From NCBI RefSeq assembly GCF_005869875.1, contig NZ_VAWG01000013.1, forward strand, positions 1-64,000: a DNA stretch of 64,000 nucleotides. Reading direction: 5' to 3'. Below, piece after piece: positions 10,347 to 18,933 of this stretch (positions within the stretch are counted from its first letter, which is position 1; each line of letters starts with the position of its first letter). The stretch is from Paenibacillus pinistramenti (GTDB lineage: Bacteria > Bacillota > Bacilli > Paenibacillales > Paenibacillaceae). Below the pieces are notes generated by a model that worked only from the letters and a program-made list of their open reading frames with translations, had not been told where the DNA came from and made no database searches. The translations under genes were made by a program, and so were the position numbers.

Positions 10347-11942
10347 TTAGCGGAACCATTTTCCCAGCACAGGCACTCTCTGCATATCCGAGCGGTCGAT
10401 CAGACCTGTGGCGAAAGTAAGAATCAAATAGAGCATAAAAGCAGCCGTACAGGAGAAAATAAATTGGAAAATGGAGGATGCGGCCACGTGGACTTCATGA
10501 TACAGGTAGCTGGCGCAGCCTGCCATAATGACCATGCCGCAGCTGACCTTGATAACATCCGCAAGCGGAAATTGATACTGCAGCGCACGGGAAACGGCAT
10601 AACCGTGAAGCAGCGTGACAATCACGATGTTGACAATGCTGGCGATGATAGCTCCGTAAATTCCGAGCGACGGATTTGAGGCCAGGTACAGGATCAATCC
10701 GATTTTGATGATGGCTCCGATCAGCGTATTTGTCAGGGCGGTTCCGGGTTTGTCCAGTGCCTGGAGCGTAGCCTGGAGAGGCGCCTGCGCATACATAAAC
10801 ACAGCAAACGGGGCCATAACCTTCAGCATCCCGGCAATTTCGCCGTTATTATATAGAAGCTGGCAAAGGGGCCCGGCCAAAACGTACATGATTACTGCGA
10901 AAGGAGCTCCGGTAACAACAGCTAAGCGAAGCGATTGGTGCAGCCTTTTGTGAATGGTGCGTTTATCCCCCCGCGCCTGGGCTTCCGCTAAAGACGGCAC
11001 GAGTGAAGTGGCCAAAGAGGTTGTAAGCGCTCCAGGCAGAAGCAGGACGGGGATAATCATCCCCTGCAGTGCGCCGTATTGGGCAGTGGCTGCGGCTGTC
11101 GCGACCCCGGCGATGGCGAGGCTTTGGGCGGTGGTGATGGATTCTAGAAGGTAGGAAAGCGAACCTACGAGCCTGCCTCCGGTTACAGGAACGGCAATAC
11201 GAAGGATGCGGCGAAGCGTGTAAATGAACCCCGTATCCGCTTTAGCTGCCTTAGCTTCCTGTAAGGACTCAGGCTGGGCAGTCTCTTTGCCTGTCTCCTG
11301 CTTGTCTTTCTTGCGCTGTGCAAAAAACTGCCACAGTAAGGACAGCAGCGCGATTCCTTCCCCTGCGACAACTCCCAGCATGGCTCCTGCAGCTGCATAG
11401 GCTATGCCGTATGGAAGGAACAGGGAAGCAAACCAGAGCTGGCACAGAATCCGGGCTAATGTCTCCAGAATGGAGGAGCTGGCTGACGGAATCATGTTCT
11501 GTTTTCCCTGGAAATAACCCCGGAAGACGGAGGAAACCGCTACGATCACGATCATGGGGCTCATGCATACAAATGCCGGGTACACCCGTCCGTCTGTCAG
11601 CACGTTCCGCATCAGCCATGGAGCAAGCAGAAGGGAAAGTACCATAAACAATAAGCCTGCGGCACTGGAAATGATCAGGCTGGTCCGCAAAATCGCTTTG
11701 GACTTATCCGGCCTGCCCTCGGATTCGGCTTCGGCAATCAGCTTGGCGATGGCAAGCGGAATTCCGCCCGAGATGATGGTGACCAGGACAAGAAAAAATG
11801 GATAGCCAAGCTGGTACAGCCCCACTCCTTCTGCTCCGATCACCCTTGGCAGCAAGATACGGGGAATGAAACCCAAGATCCGGTTTACGATGCCTGCAGC
11901 GAGCAGAATCATAGTTCCGCGAATAAAAGATTGTTTGTTCAA
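10347..11942 (-). CDS. spoVB: SpoVB-like polysaccharide/lipid flippase
   Basis: A MOP-superfamily flippase of 531 residues with 12-14 transmembrane helices. SpoVB of B. subtilis is needed for spore cortex formation and is proposed to move lipid-linked peptidoglycan precursor across the outer forespore membrane. The N-terminus (GTMILLAAGIVNRILGFIPR) and a basic cytoplasmic loop at about 220-250 are typical. Its position between yajC and comN matches the Bacillus locus. I could not identify a convincing sigma-E promoter upstream. Confidence 0.87.
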   Translation of the reverse strand: MNKQSFIRGTMILLAAGIVNRILGFIPRILLPRVIGAEGVGLYQLGYPFFLVLVTIISGGIPLAIAKLIAEAESEGRPDKSKAILRTSLIISSAAGLLFMVLSLLLAPWLMRNVLTDGRVYPAFVCMSPMIVIVAVSSVFRGYFQGKQNMIPSASSSILETLARILCQLWFASLFLPYGIAYAAAGAMLGVVAGEGIALLSLLWQFFAQRKKDKQETGKETAQPESLQEAKAAKADTGFIYTLRRILRIAVPVTGGRLVGSLSYLLESITTAQSLAIAGVATAAATAQYGALQGMIIPVLLLPGALTTSLATSLVPSLAEAQARGDKRTIHKRLHQSLRLAVVTGAPFAVIMYVLAGPLCQLLYNNGEIAGMLKVMAPFAVFMYAQAPLQATLQALDKPGTALTNTLIGAIIKIGLILYLASNPSLGIYGAIIASIVNIVIVTLLHGYAVSRALQYQFPLADVIKVSCGMVIMAGCASYLYHEVHVAASSIFQFIFSCTAAFMLYLILTFATGLIDRSDMQRVPVLGKWFR

Positions 11943-12103
11943 ATGAAGTCCCTCTTCCCTTACGTAATCCTGGGCAGTCCATCAGGTAGTTGATATATGG
12001 ATATGCCTGACCTGTCCAGCTTCATGACATCTACTTTTAAGCTCATATCGTGTCAACTTCATGAAGAAGCAGGAATTCTGGGAATGGACCGCGAAAAAAA
12101 TCT

Positions 12104-12132
12104 CATTCTCTGCACACAGAGAATGGTATAAT
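12104..12132 (+). promoter_or_regulatory. comN promoter with overlapping palindrome
   Basis: A perfect 8-base inverted repeat CATTCTCT/AGAGAATG (12104-12111 and 12118-12125, loop GCACAC) ends one base before a consensus -10 box TATAAT at 12127-12132. The -35 region falls inside the left arm and is a poor match (CATTCT), so activation or operator control is likely. Confidence 0.5.
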
Positions 12133-12176
12133 GACAGAGAGGTTCAGATCACCTGAGAGGGGCGATAGAAGTCCAT

Positions 12177-12437
12177 ATGATGGCTGAGGAAGAAATCAAC
12201 GAACAGGAACTGATGAAGGCCATTGACCAGCTCTGTCTAAGCAAAGCGGAAGAGTTTCACCTGTTTGGCTATGAACACGTAACGGCGGACGATATATGGG
12301 AATGTGTCAGCTCCAAGTACAAAAAGGGAGGAATACCGCCGATTCACCGGCTTGTCAACGATATCCTGACCTTAAAAGCAACGGCCTTTATGAATTATTT
12401 GACGCTTTCCGCCTTCCGTGGATCCCGTTTTGAATAA
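12177..12437 (+). CDS. comN: ComN-like post-transcriptional regulator
   Basis: A cytosolic, largely helical 86-residue protein (85 if the ATG at 12180 is used). ComN (YrzD) of B. subtilis controls comE mRNA localisation and late competence, and interacts with DivIVA. Visible family features are acidic N-terminal residues, a FHLFGYEHVTADDIW segment and a C-terminal ILTLKATAFMNYLTL helix. Its place between spoVB and secDF is conserved. Both candidate starts have only moderate ribosome sites (GAGAGGGG at 12154-12161, AGAAG at 12167-12171). Confidence 0.82.
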   Translation: MMAEEEINEQELMKAIDQLCLSKAEEFHLFGYEHVTADDIWECVSSKYKKGGIPPIHRLVNDILTLKATAFMNYLTLSAFRGSRFE

Positions 12438-12566
12438 CCGGGGTTCTTTTTTTGGCTGCGGCAGACCATAAATTGACAAGGTCCAACTTGTTTCGAACAA
12501 ATTGACGCCATTTTCTTGCATCGCTATAATGGGAATATTGAGAATGAAAGGGGAACAATTTACGGG

Positions 12567-13841
12567 ATGAAAAGAATCATCACATTCATAGCCGTAGTGG
12601 TAATTACCATTGGGGTTATGGCCGGGACAAGCCCTTGGCTGATCAGCAAAATCGAACTCGGCCTCGACCTTAAGGGTGGACTTGAGATTTTGTATCAAGC
12701 GACACCTTTGGAGAACGGCGCTAAAGTAACAAAGGAATCCCTGACACAAACGGCACTAAGTCTTGAGAAACGCTCCAACACGCTGGGGGGGACGGAGCCT
12801 GAAGTTACGACAGAAGGAACTGACCGGATCCGGATTAAAATTCCGGGTGTAGCGAACAGCGAGGAAGTCCGCAAGAAGCTCAGTGAACCGGCTACGCTTA
12901 CTTTCCGCAGTAAGGATGGTACGGAGACAGACGCTAACCAATACAACAAGATTGAGCTGATTGGCAGCGACTTTGCGGAGAACGGAGCAAGCATTACGTA
13001 TGACCAGTTAAACAACCCGCAAATCAGCATTAAGCTTAAGAGTAAAGATAAATTTGCAGAAGTAACCAAGCGGCTTTCGGCTAACGCTTCAGGCTCCGCT
13101 GAAAGAAAGCTTGCGATTTTCCTTGACGACCAGCTGCTCTCCGCTCCGGAAGTACAGCAGGAGCTTGACCAAGGGACAGCCGTCATTACAGGTTCTTATA
13201 CGCTGGATGAAGCGAAAGACCTTAGAGATACGATCAACCTCGGTGCCCTGCCTTTGAAGCTGACCGAGAAGTATTCCCAGGTTGTAGACGCAACTTTGGG
13301 TAAATTGTCTCTGCATCAAACCCTGCTTGCAGGTACGATTGCATCTGTTGTCATTCTGCTGTTTATGATGATTATCTATCATCTGCCAGGAGTGATCGCG
13401 AGCTTCACCTTGATTTCCTATGTATGGCTGATGCTGCTCGTCTTCCATTTTGCAGGAGTAACACTCACCCTTCCGGGCATTGCGGCATTTGTACTCGGGA
13501 TCGGGATGGCGGTTGACGCCAACATCATCACCGACGAACGGATCAAGGAAGAGCTTAGAAGCGGCAAGAGCATCATGTCCGCGGTTAAAGCCGGCAACAA
13601 GGTTTCGTTCCGTACGGTTATGGATGCTCACGTGACCACATTTATTGCAGGTGCGGTTATGTACTGGATGGGAACAGGTTCCGTAAGAGGCTTTGCTCTC
13701 GTCCTGATGATCGACATCGTAGTAAGTATTATTACGAACATTTTCTTCTCCCGCTATCTGCTTGTGCTTCTGGTGAAGGGAAATGTCATCAAGAAACCGG
13801 GCTTGCTTGGTGTTAAGGAGAGTGAAATCGGTGCCCTCTAA
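12567..13841 (+). CDS. secD: SecD, protein-export membrane subunit
   Basis: SecD with SecF uses the proton gradient to pull exported proteins from the SecYEG channel. The N-terminal helix is followed by the D1 signature LGLDLKGGLEILYQ, a periplasmic P1 region to about residue 240 and five clustered C-terminal helices with GIGMAVDANIITDERIKEE. Length is 424 residues. The ATG at 12567 with AAAGGGGAA upstream is preferred over a TTG at 12516. In B. subtilis SecD and SecF are one fused protein, but here they are separate, overlapping genes. Confidence 0.95.
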   Translation: MKRIITFIAVVVITIGVMAGTSPWLISKIELGLDLKGGLEILYQATPLENGAKVTKESLTQTALSLEKRSNTLGGTEPEVTTEGTDRIRIKIPGVANSEEVRKKLSEPATLTFRSKDGTETDANQYNKIELIGSDFAENGASITYDQLNNPQISIKLKSKDKFAEVTKRLSANASGSAERKLAIFLDDQLLSAPEVQQELDQGTAVITGSYTLDEAKDLRDTINLGALPLKLTEKYSQVVDATLGKLSLHQTLLAGTIASVVILLFMMIIYHLPGVIASFTLISYVWLMLLVFHFAGVTLTLPGIAAFVLGIGMAVDANIITDERIKEELRSGKSIMSAVKAGNKVSFRTVMDAHVTTFIAGAVMYWMGTGSVRGFALVLMIDIVVSIITNIFFSRYLLVLLVKGNVIKKPGLLGVKESEIGAL

Positions 13842-14778
13842 TTCGAATAAAACAACGGATAACCCGAATCAAAAGACAAAATGGAATTTGGATTTTATTA
13901 AAACGAGCAAATATTTTTACACCTTTTCCATTATCTTGACGATTGTGGGGATCATCAGTCTGCTGGTGTTCCACTTGAACTATGGAGTAGATTTCCGGTC
14001 TGGCTCAAACGTGGATATTTCCTCCAAGAACTTGACGAAAGCCAAAATTCAAGCTGTATTGGATGAAGCGGCTTTAGGCAGCCGCGACGCGGTCATTACC
14101 CCAGGGGCACAGCAGAGCAGTATTCGTTTTTCGGACGTGCTGACCGAATCCGAGCAGGCCAAGCTTCAAAGCGTAGTTACGAGCAAGCTGGGCAAAGACG
14201 CATCTACCGAGATCAATACAGTAGATACGGAAATTGCTAAAGAACTGGAGCGCAATGCTTTGATCTCAGTTCTGGTAGCCAGCCTGGGGATTATCATTTA
14301 CGTAACGATCCGGTTTGAATGGCGGTTTGCCATTTCGGCCATTGTAGCGCTGCTGCATGATGCGTTCATGGTTATCTCTGTATTTTCCATTTTCCGTCTG
14401 GAAGTCAATTTGACATTTATCATCGCGCTGTTGACGATCGTCGGTTATTCGATTAACGATACCGTCGTTATCTTTGACCGGATCAGGGAAAATATGAGAT
14501 TCGCCAAAGTGAAGAGCCGTCAGGAGCTTCAAATGGTAATTAATAAGAGTATTTCTCAAACTATGACACGGTCGATCAATACTGTATTTACGGTGTTTAT
14601 CGCTTCTCTGGGGCTGCTGATCTTCGGCAGTGAATCGATCCGGATGTTCTCGCTTGCCATGGTCATCGGCCTCTTGTTTGGCGCTTATTCTTCTATCTTT
14701 ATTGCGAGCCCGCTCTGGTTTCTCCTTAAAGGTAAAAATGTCAGCACCAGCAGCAAACCGGCTAAGGCTGCAAATTAA
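13831..14778 (+). CDS. secF: SecF, protein-export membrane subunit
   Basis: SecF is the partner of SecD, with six membrane helices. The N-terminal FGVDFRSG-like signature appears as YGVDFRSGSNVDI, and the last block carries TIVGYSINDTVVIFDRIREN and a C-terminal basic tail. I chose the GTG at 13831 because AAGGAG at 13815-13820 is 10 bases upstream, while the GTG at 13822 touches the ribosome site. This start lies inside secD, giving an 11-base overlap and probable translational coupling. Confidence 0.95.
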   Translation: MPSNSNKTTDNPNQKTKWNLDFIKTSKYFYTFSIILTIVGIISLLVFHLNYGVDFRSGSNVDISSKNLTKAKIQAVLDEAALGSRDAVITPGAQQSSIRFSDVLTESEQAKLQSVVTSKLGKDASTEINTVDTEIAKELERNALISVLVASLGIIIYVTIRFEWRFAISAIVALLHDAFMVISVFSIFRLEVNLTFIIALLTIVGYSINDTVVIFDRIRENMRFAKVKSRQELQMVINKSISQTMTRSINTVFTVFIASLGLLIFGSESIRMFSLAMVIGLLFGAYSSIFIASPLWFLLKGKNVSTSSKPAKAAN

Positions 14779-14795
14779 GCCATAATCAAAGATCA

Positions 14796-14830
14796 CAGAG
14801 CCGCGTCGCTTGACGCGGCTTTGCCCTTTT
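14796..14830 (+). terminator. terminator after secF
   Basis: AGCCGCGTC and GACGCGGCT form a nine-pair stem with a GCTT loop, followed by TTTGCCCTTTT. Confidence 0.85.
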
Positions 14831-14866
14831 GAGGGATGCAAAAGGAAGATTGCAAGGAGGACTAAC

Positions 14867-15820
14867 ATGATGAACAGGCATTCTGTTCAAGGGGATGAAG
14901 CAGCTTGGGCGGGAGCTTTAAACAGCTTTACCCTTGCTTTGTTTAAAGGAGCTGTTGGCTGGCTTGGCGGCAGCAAGGCGCTTGTGTCCGATGCGCTGTT
15001 CTCCGCGGGAGAGGCGGTACAGGACTTGTCGAGGATGGTGCGCCGTAAGCCGGCAGAACGAAGTAACGTGACTGAAAGCTCCTCCAAAGCCAGACAAAGT
15101 GACAGCAGTCTGCTTCTGATCGTGATTTTATTCCTTATTCTTGTTTGGGGAGCTGCCCAGGCTGTTGCGGTTTCAATTAAAGCTCTCGCAGGCACGGTGT
15201 CCGGCGCCCCTCATTATACGGCGGGGATGGCAGCAATTCTCTCCATCGGAATTCGAGAAGCCGCCTTCCAGGCCAAGATTCGTCATCTCCCTGCAGGAGA
15301 GAATACAGGCAGACTGCTCTATCAGCACAGATTGTCTATGGCCACGTCACTCCTTATCCTGGCCGGCGTGATTGGAGCCATGACGGGGGAGCTGCTGGAC
15401 AACAAACTGCTGCTCAGCTTTGATCCTATAGCGGCAGTTCTTGCAGGAATGATCGTCTTGTGGAGAACGGGGCAGATGCTGTATCAGGTTTCTTCCGCAA
15501 GCTCCAGCGGGCGCAGGCAGTCTCCGCAGGATTCGGGACAAATGCTGGACACCATCCAGCGGGTGTACGGAGTGATCACGGTCGAAGAGCTGGAAATGAA
15601 CGATCGTGCGGCTAAGCCATTCCTATTCGTCCAAATCGGTGTGAGTCCCCGCATTTCCATGCAGGAAGCCGCAGAAATTTCAGGAAGAGTGAAGTTCTTG
15701 CTGCTGAGCAGGTTTTCTTATATTCAGGATGTTGAGGTTAGAGCTGTTCCTTATGAGCAGGGATATCCTTACAAGAGCAATTTTGAGGACAAAGACAGTG
15801 ATGAAACGCTGCTGCAATAA
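14867..15820 (+). CDS. CDF-superfamily membrane protein with degenerate metal site
   Basis: A 317-residue membrane protein with a cation-diffusion-facilitator layout: six helices, a short linker and a cytosolic ferredoxin-like domain from about 215. GSKALVSDALFSAGE corresponds to the TM2 metal site, but the usual downstream His and second Asp are Phe and Glu. In TM5 the HxxxD motif reads HRLSM. DPIAAVLAGMIVL is a normal CDF helix. It may therefore be a transporter with altered specificity or a non-transporting relative. A strong AAGGAGG lies 6 bases before the ATG. recJ follows after 42 bases, and this neighbour order is known in Bacilli. Confidence 0.75.
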   Translation: MMNRHSVQGDEAAWAGALNSFTLALFKGAVGWLGGSKALVSDALFSAGEAVQDLSRMVRRKPAERSNVTESSSKARQSDSSLLLIVILFLILVWGAAQAVAVSIKALAGTVSGAPHYTAGMAAILSIGIREAAFQAKIRHLPAGENTGRLLYQHRLSMATSLLILAGVIGAMTGELLDNKLLLSFDPIAAVLAGMIVLWRTGQMLYQVSSASSSGRRQSPQDSGQMLDTIQRVYGVITVEELEMNDRAAKPFLFVQIGVSPRISMQEAAEISGRVKFLLLSRFSYIQDVEVRAVPYEQGYPYKSNFEDKDSDETLLQ

Positions 15821-15862
15821 ATACGCTTCATCTATTAGAACAAACAGCAGGAGGTGGCCGAA

Positions 15863-18262
15863 GTGCTGCATGCCCATTATCGCTGGGATACGCTTAAGCC
15901 GGATCAAGACGCGGTTACCAGACTTGCGGAAGACTTAAAGCTTCCGGAGATGGTAGCTTCCCTGCTGGTTAGCCGGGGATTTGACACGTCAGAGAAAGCA
16001 GAGGCTTTCTTAAATGCGGACAGGCAAGGACTTCATGACCCGTTCAGCCTGCATGGAATGGACAAAGCGGTCAGCCGGATACGGCAGGCTCTGGCCGGTA
16101 AGGAACGGATTCTGATTTATGGAGATTACGATGCCGATGGGGTTTCTTCAACAGCACTGATGATCAGGCTGATGGAGCATCTGCAGGCCCATTTCGAATG
16201 GTACATCCCGCACCGCTCAAAGGAAGGATACGGTCTTCATAATCATGCGCTGGAGGCAGCGGCAGAGCGGGGAGTAACTTTGGTGGTGACGGTGGATACG
16301 GGAGTCAGCGCCGTCAAGCAGGTTGAGTTTGCCAAATCGCTTGGCATGGATGTGGTTGTAACGGATCACCACGAACCACCGGCCGTTCTGCCGGAGGCGT
16401 ATGCGCTGGTGAATCCGAAGCTGCCTTTTTGCCCCTATCCGTTTAAAGGACTTGCGGGCGTCGGAGTTGCGTATAAACTCGCTTGTGCTTTATTGGATGA
16501 CGTGCCTGCTCCATGGACCCAGCTGGTTGCGCTGGGCACCGTAGCGGATCTGATGCCGCTGACAGACGAGAATCGGATTCTGGTTACGGCGGGGTTAGCT
16601 TCCATGAAGGAGGAGCCGCTGACGGGATTTTCCGCGCTGCTCAAGGTTTCAGGCAGTAACGTTATCAACTCTACGGCAATCGGATTTGCCTTGGCCCCGC
16701 GGATTAATGCAAGCGGACGCCTTGCACACGCGAGAGACGCCGTTGAGCTGCTGACTGCGAGCGACTTGGACAGAGCGGAGCAGGTTGCGGAGCAGCTGGA
16801 TTTGCTAAACCGGGAACGGCAGCAGATTGTAGAAGATATTGTGCAGGAAGCAGCGGCGCAGCTGGAAGAGACCCGTGCAGGCGGAACTGTTCCATCCGTT
16901 ATTGTGCTGGCGGGAGAAGGCTGGAATGTCGGCGTGGTTGGTATAGTTGCTTCCAAAATTCTGGAAAAATATTATCGTCCCGTTCTTATTCTGGGAATTG
17001 ATCCCGAGACCGGGATGTGCAAGGGATCTGCGCGGTCCATTCCCGGATACGACATGTACGAAGCGTTAACGGACAGTGCGGACCTGCTGGATCACTTTGG
17101 CGGGCACCCTTCAGCAGCAGGCATGTCGCTGCACCGGGATCAGCTGGATGCGCTGCGGGAACGTCTGAATCAATTTGCGCAGAAGGTTCTGACCGAGGAG
17201 CACTACGTCCCGATGCTGACCGCTGATCTGGAATGCACCTTGGAGGAGGTCAATGTCCGGTCCATCGAGCTGCTGTCGAGGCTTGAGCCCTTCGGCATGA
17301 ACAACGGCAGCCCGCGGTTTCTCATCCGGGGCACGCAGATTCACGAATGCCGGCAAATGGGCAAAGACAAACGGCATTTAAAGATTACGCTCAAACAGAA
17401 CGACATCATGATGGAGGCGGTAGCCTTCGGTAAAGGCGCGTGGGCCGAGCAGCTGACCGAAGGGGCAGTAATGGACCTGATCGCAGAGGCGAGCATTAAT
17501 GAGTGGAACGGTTCAAGGAAAGCCCAGCTTATGCTGGTGGACGGGGCCGTCGGGCACACCCAAATTTTTGATTACCGGGGCATTAAAAATCCTTGGCATA
17601 AGGTAGACGAGCTCCTTGAGCAGCTGCGCGCCTCGGCAGACCGGAGCAAAGGGCAGGCTGCACTTGTGGCCAGAGCGGAAGCTGACCTGAGGTTATTTAG
17701 GCAATTGCGGGAACTGCCGGTTTGGGTATATGATAGGAACGCTGGTCTGATCGAGGAATCCGCCGCACAAGCGGTGCGCTGCTCACCGAAGGAAGTAACC
17801 GTGCTTCTGATCGCGGATGCTCCTGAAACCCCTGAACAGTTGAACGCCTTGATCGCAGCTTTCGGTGCGGTAGAACGCATCTACCTGCTTCATTCAGCAG
17901 GAGAAGCTTCAGAACGTGTGGAAATTCCTACACGGGAGCAATTTAAGAACGTATATGCACTTCTGCGTAAAGCAGGCGGACAGGCAGTCTCTGAAGCCAA
18001 GCTGATGGCTTGGATTGCAGGGCAAACGGGTCTGTCAGCCCGAATGGTTACAAAAACGCTGGCTATTTTTGAAGAGCTGAGCTTTATTTCTAGAGACCGG
18101 GGAATGATAATGCTGAATCCTGCTCCGGCGAAGAAACCTTTGGAATCGTCTATACGCTTTAACGAATTGAGCCGTCTGGCGGAAATGGAGCATTATCTGC
18201 TCTACGCCGGCATTTCTGAGCTGACAGAATGGATGTTAACCAGAATGAAGGGCGTGTCCTGA
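15863..18262 (+). CDS. recJ: RecJ single-strand DNA exonuclease
   Basis: RecJ degrades single-stranded DNA 5' to 3' in RecFOR recombination and mismatch repair. The DHH phosphoesterase core shows DYDADG at about residues 88-93, VTVDTGVSA near 145 and TDHHEPP near 166-172. The DHHA1 domain shows the conserved GHPSAAGMS near 413. An OB domain follows, plus the C-terminal extension typical of Bacilli RecJ. I chose the GTG at 15863, with CAGGAGG 8 bases upstream; a GTG at 15854 overlaps that site. Length is 799 residues. Confidence 0.95.
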   Translation: MLHAHYRWDTLKPDQDAVTRLAEDLKLPEMVASLLVSRGFDTSEKAEAFLNADRQGLHDPFSLHGMDKAVSRIRQALAGKERILIYGDYDADGVSSTALMIRLMEHLQAHFEWYIPHRSKEGYGLHNHALEAAAERGVTLVVTVDTGVSAVKQVEFAKSLGMDVVVTDHHEPPAVLPEAYALVNPKLPFCPYPFKGLAGVGVAYKLACALLDDVPAPWTQLVALGTVADLMPLTDENRILVTAGLASMKEEPLTGFSALLKVSGSNVINSTAIGFALAPRINASGRLAHARDAVELLTASDLDRAEQVAEQLDLLNRERQQIVEDIVQEAAAQLEETRAGGTVPSVIVLAGEGWNVGVVGIVASKILEKYYRPVLILGIDPETGMCKGSARSIPGYDMYEALTDSADLLDHFGGHPSAAGMSLHRDQLDALRERLNQFAQKVLTEEHYVPMLTADLECTLEEVNVRSIELLSRLEPFGMNNGSPRFLIRGTQIHECRQMGKDKRHLKITLKQNDIMMEAVAFGKGAWAEQLTEGAVMDLIAEASINEWNGSRKAQLMLVDGAVGHTQIFDYRGIKNPWHKVDELLEQLRASADRSKGQAALVARAEADLRLFRQLRELPVWVYDRNAGLIEESAAQAVRCSPKEVTVLLIADAPETPEQLNALIAAFGAVERIYLLHSAGEASERVEIPTREQFKNVYALLRKAGGQAVSEAKLMAWIAGQTGLSARMVTKTLAIFEELSFISRDRGMIMLNPAPAKKPLESSIRFNELSRLAEMEHYLLYAGISELTEWMLTRMKGVS

Positions 18263-18311
18263 TTCTGTGTTCTGCAGAATGACTGGAACATTTTTAGGAG
18301 GAGATTTAACA

Positions 18312-18830
18312 GTGAATTTCAAAGACTACATCCGGGTTATCCCCGATTTCCCGCAGCCGGGAATCAGCTTTAAAGATATTACGACCCTTCTTAATGACGG
18401 GGCCATATACCGTGAAGCGATTGAGGAAATGAGAAAGATGATCGCGCACCTTAAAATTGACCTGATTGCCGGACCGGAAGCCCGCGGCTTCGTAGTCGGC
18501 GCTCCGCTTGCATATGCGCTGGGGGTTGGATTCGTGCCGATCCGCAAGCAGGGCAAGCTTCCTTACGATACGATTGAGGTTTCTTATGATCTGGAGTACG
18601 GTACGGATACGCTTGCAATGCACAGCGACGCCGTGAAGCCTGGGCAGAACGTGCTGATTGCCGATGATTTGCTGGCAACCGGGGGAACGATCGGAACCTG
18701 TGTTGATCTTATTCGCCGGGTAGGCGGTAATGTGGTCGGCGCTGCTTTCATGATTGAACTGCAGGATTTGAATGGCCGTGAGAAGCTGCCGGACACTGAA
18801 GTATTTACGCTGACGCAATATCCATTTTAA
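18312..18830 (+). CDS. apt: Adenine phosphoribosyltransferase
   Basis: Apt salvages adenine to AMP using PRPP. The PRPP-binding loop VLIADDLLATGGTIGT is at about residues 117-132, and the start VNFKDYIRVIPDFPQPGISF is family-typical. Length is 172 residues. The GTG at 18312 has TAGGAGGAG upstream, so longer readings from 18267 are unlikely. The recJ-apt-relA order is conserved in Bacilli, although here a minus-strand permease separates apt from relA. Confidence 0.96.
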   Translation: MNFKDYIRVIPDFPQPGISFKDITTLLNDGAIYREAIEEMRKMIAHLKIDLIAGPEARGFVVGAPLAYALGVGFVPIRKQGKLPYDTIEVSYDLEYGTDTLAMHSDAVKPGQNVLIADDLLATGGTIGTCVDLIRRVGGNVVGAAFMIELQDLNGREKLPDTEVFTLTQYPF

Positions 18831-18860
18831 TAAGCACCCTGGACGATTTAAGTCTTCGGG

Positions 18861-18899
18861 TACAAAAAAGGACCGCCGTGCAGGCAGTCCTTTTTTTAT
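18861..18899 (+). terminator. bidirectional terminator between apt and uraA
   Basis: GGACCGCC and GGCAGTCC pair with one mismatch around GTGCA. Seven T follow on the plus strand and six on the minus strand, serving both convergent genes. Confidence 0.88.
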
Positions 18900-18933
18900 C
18901 CTTATATGTGATGCCAGCTGGTCCAGCGTGTAT

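Noticed and set aside
11943-12060. Sigma-E promoter for spoVB
   Set aside because: Candidate boxes (GTCATG with CATATCCAT) miss the consensus at key positions, so I could not support one.
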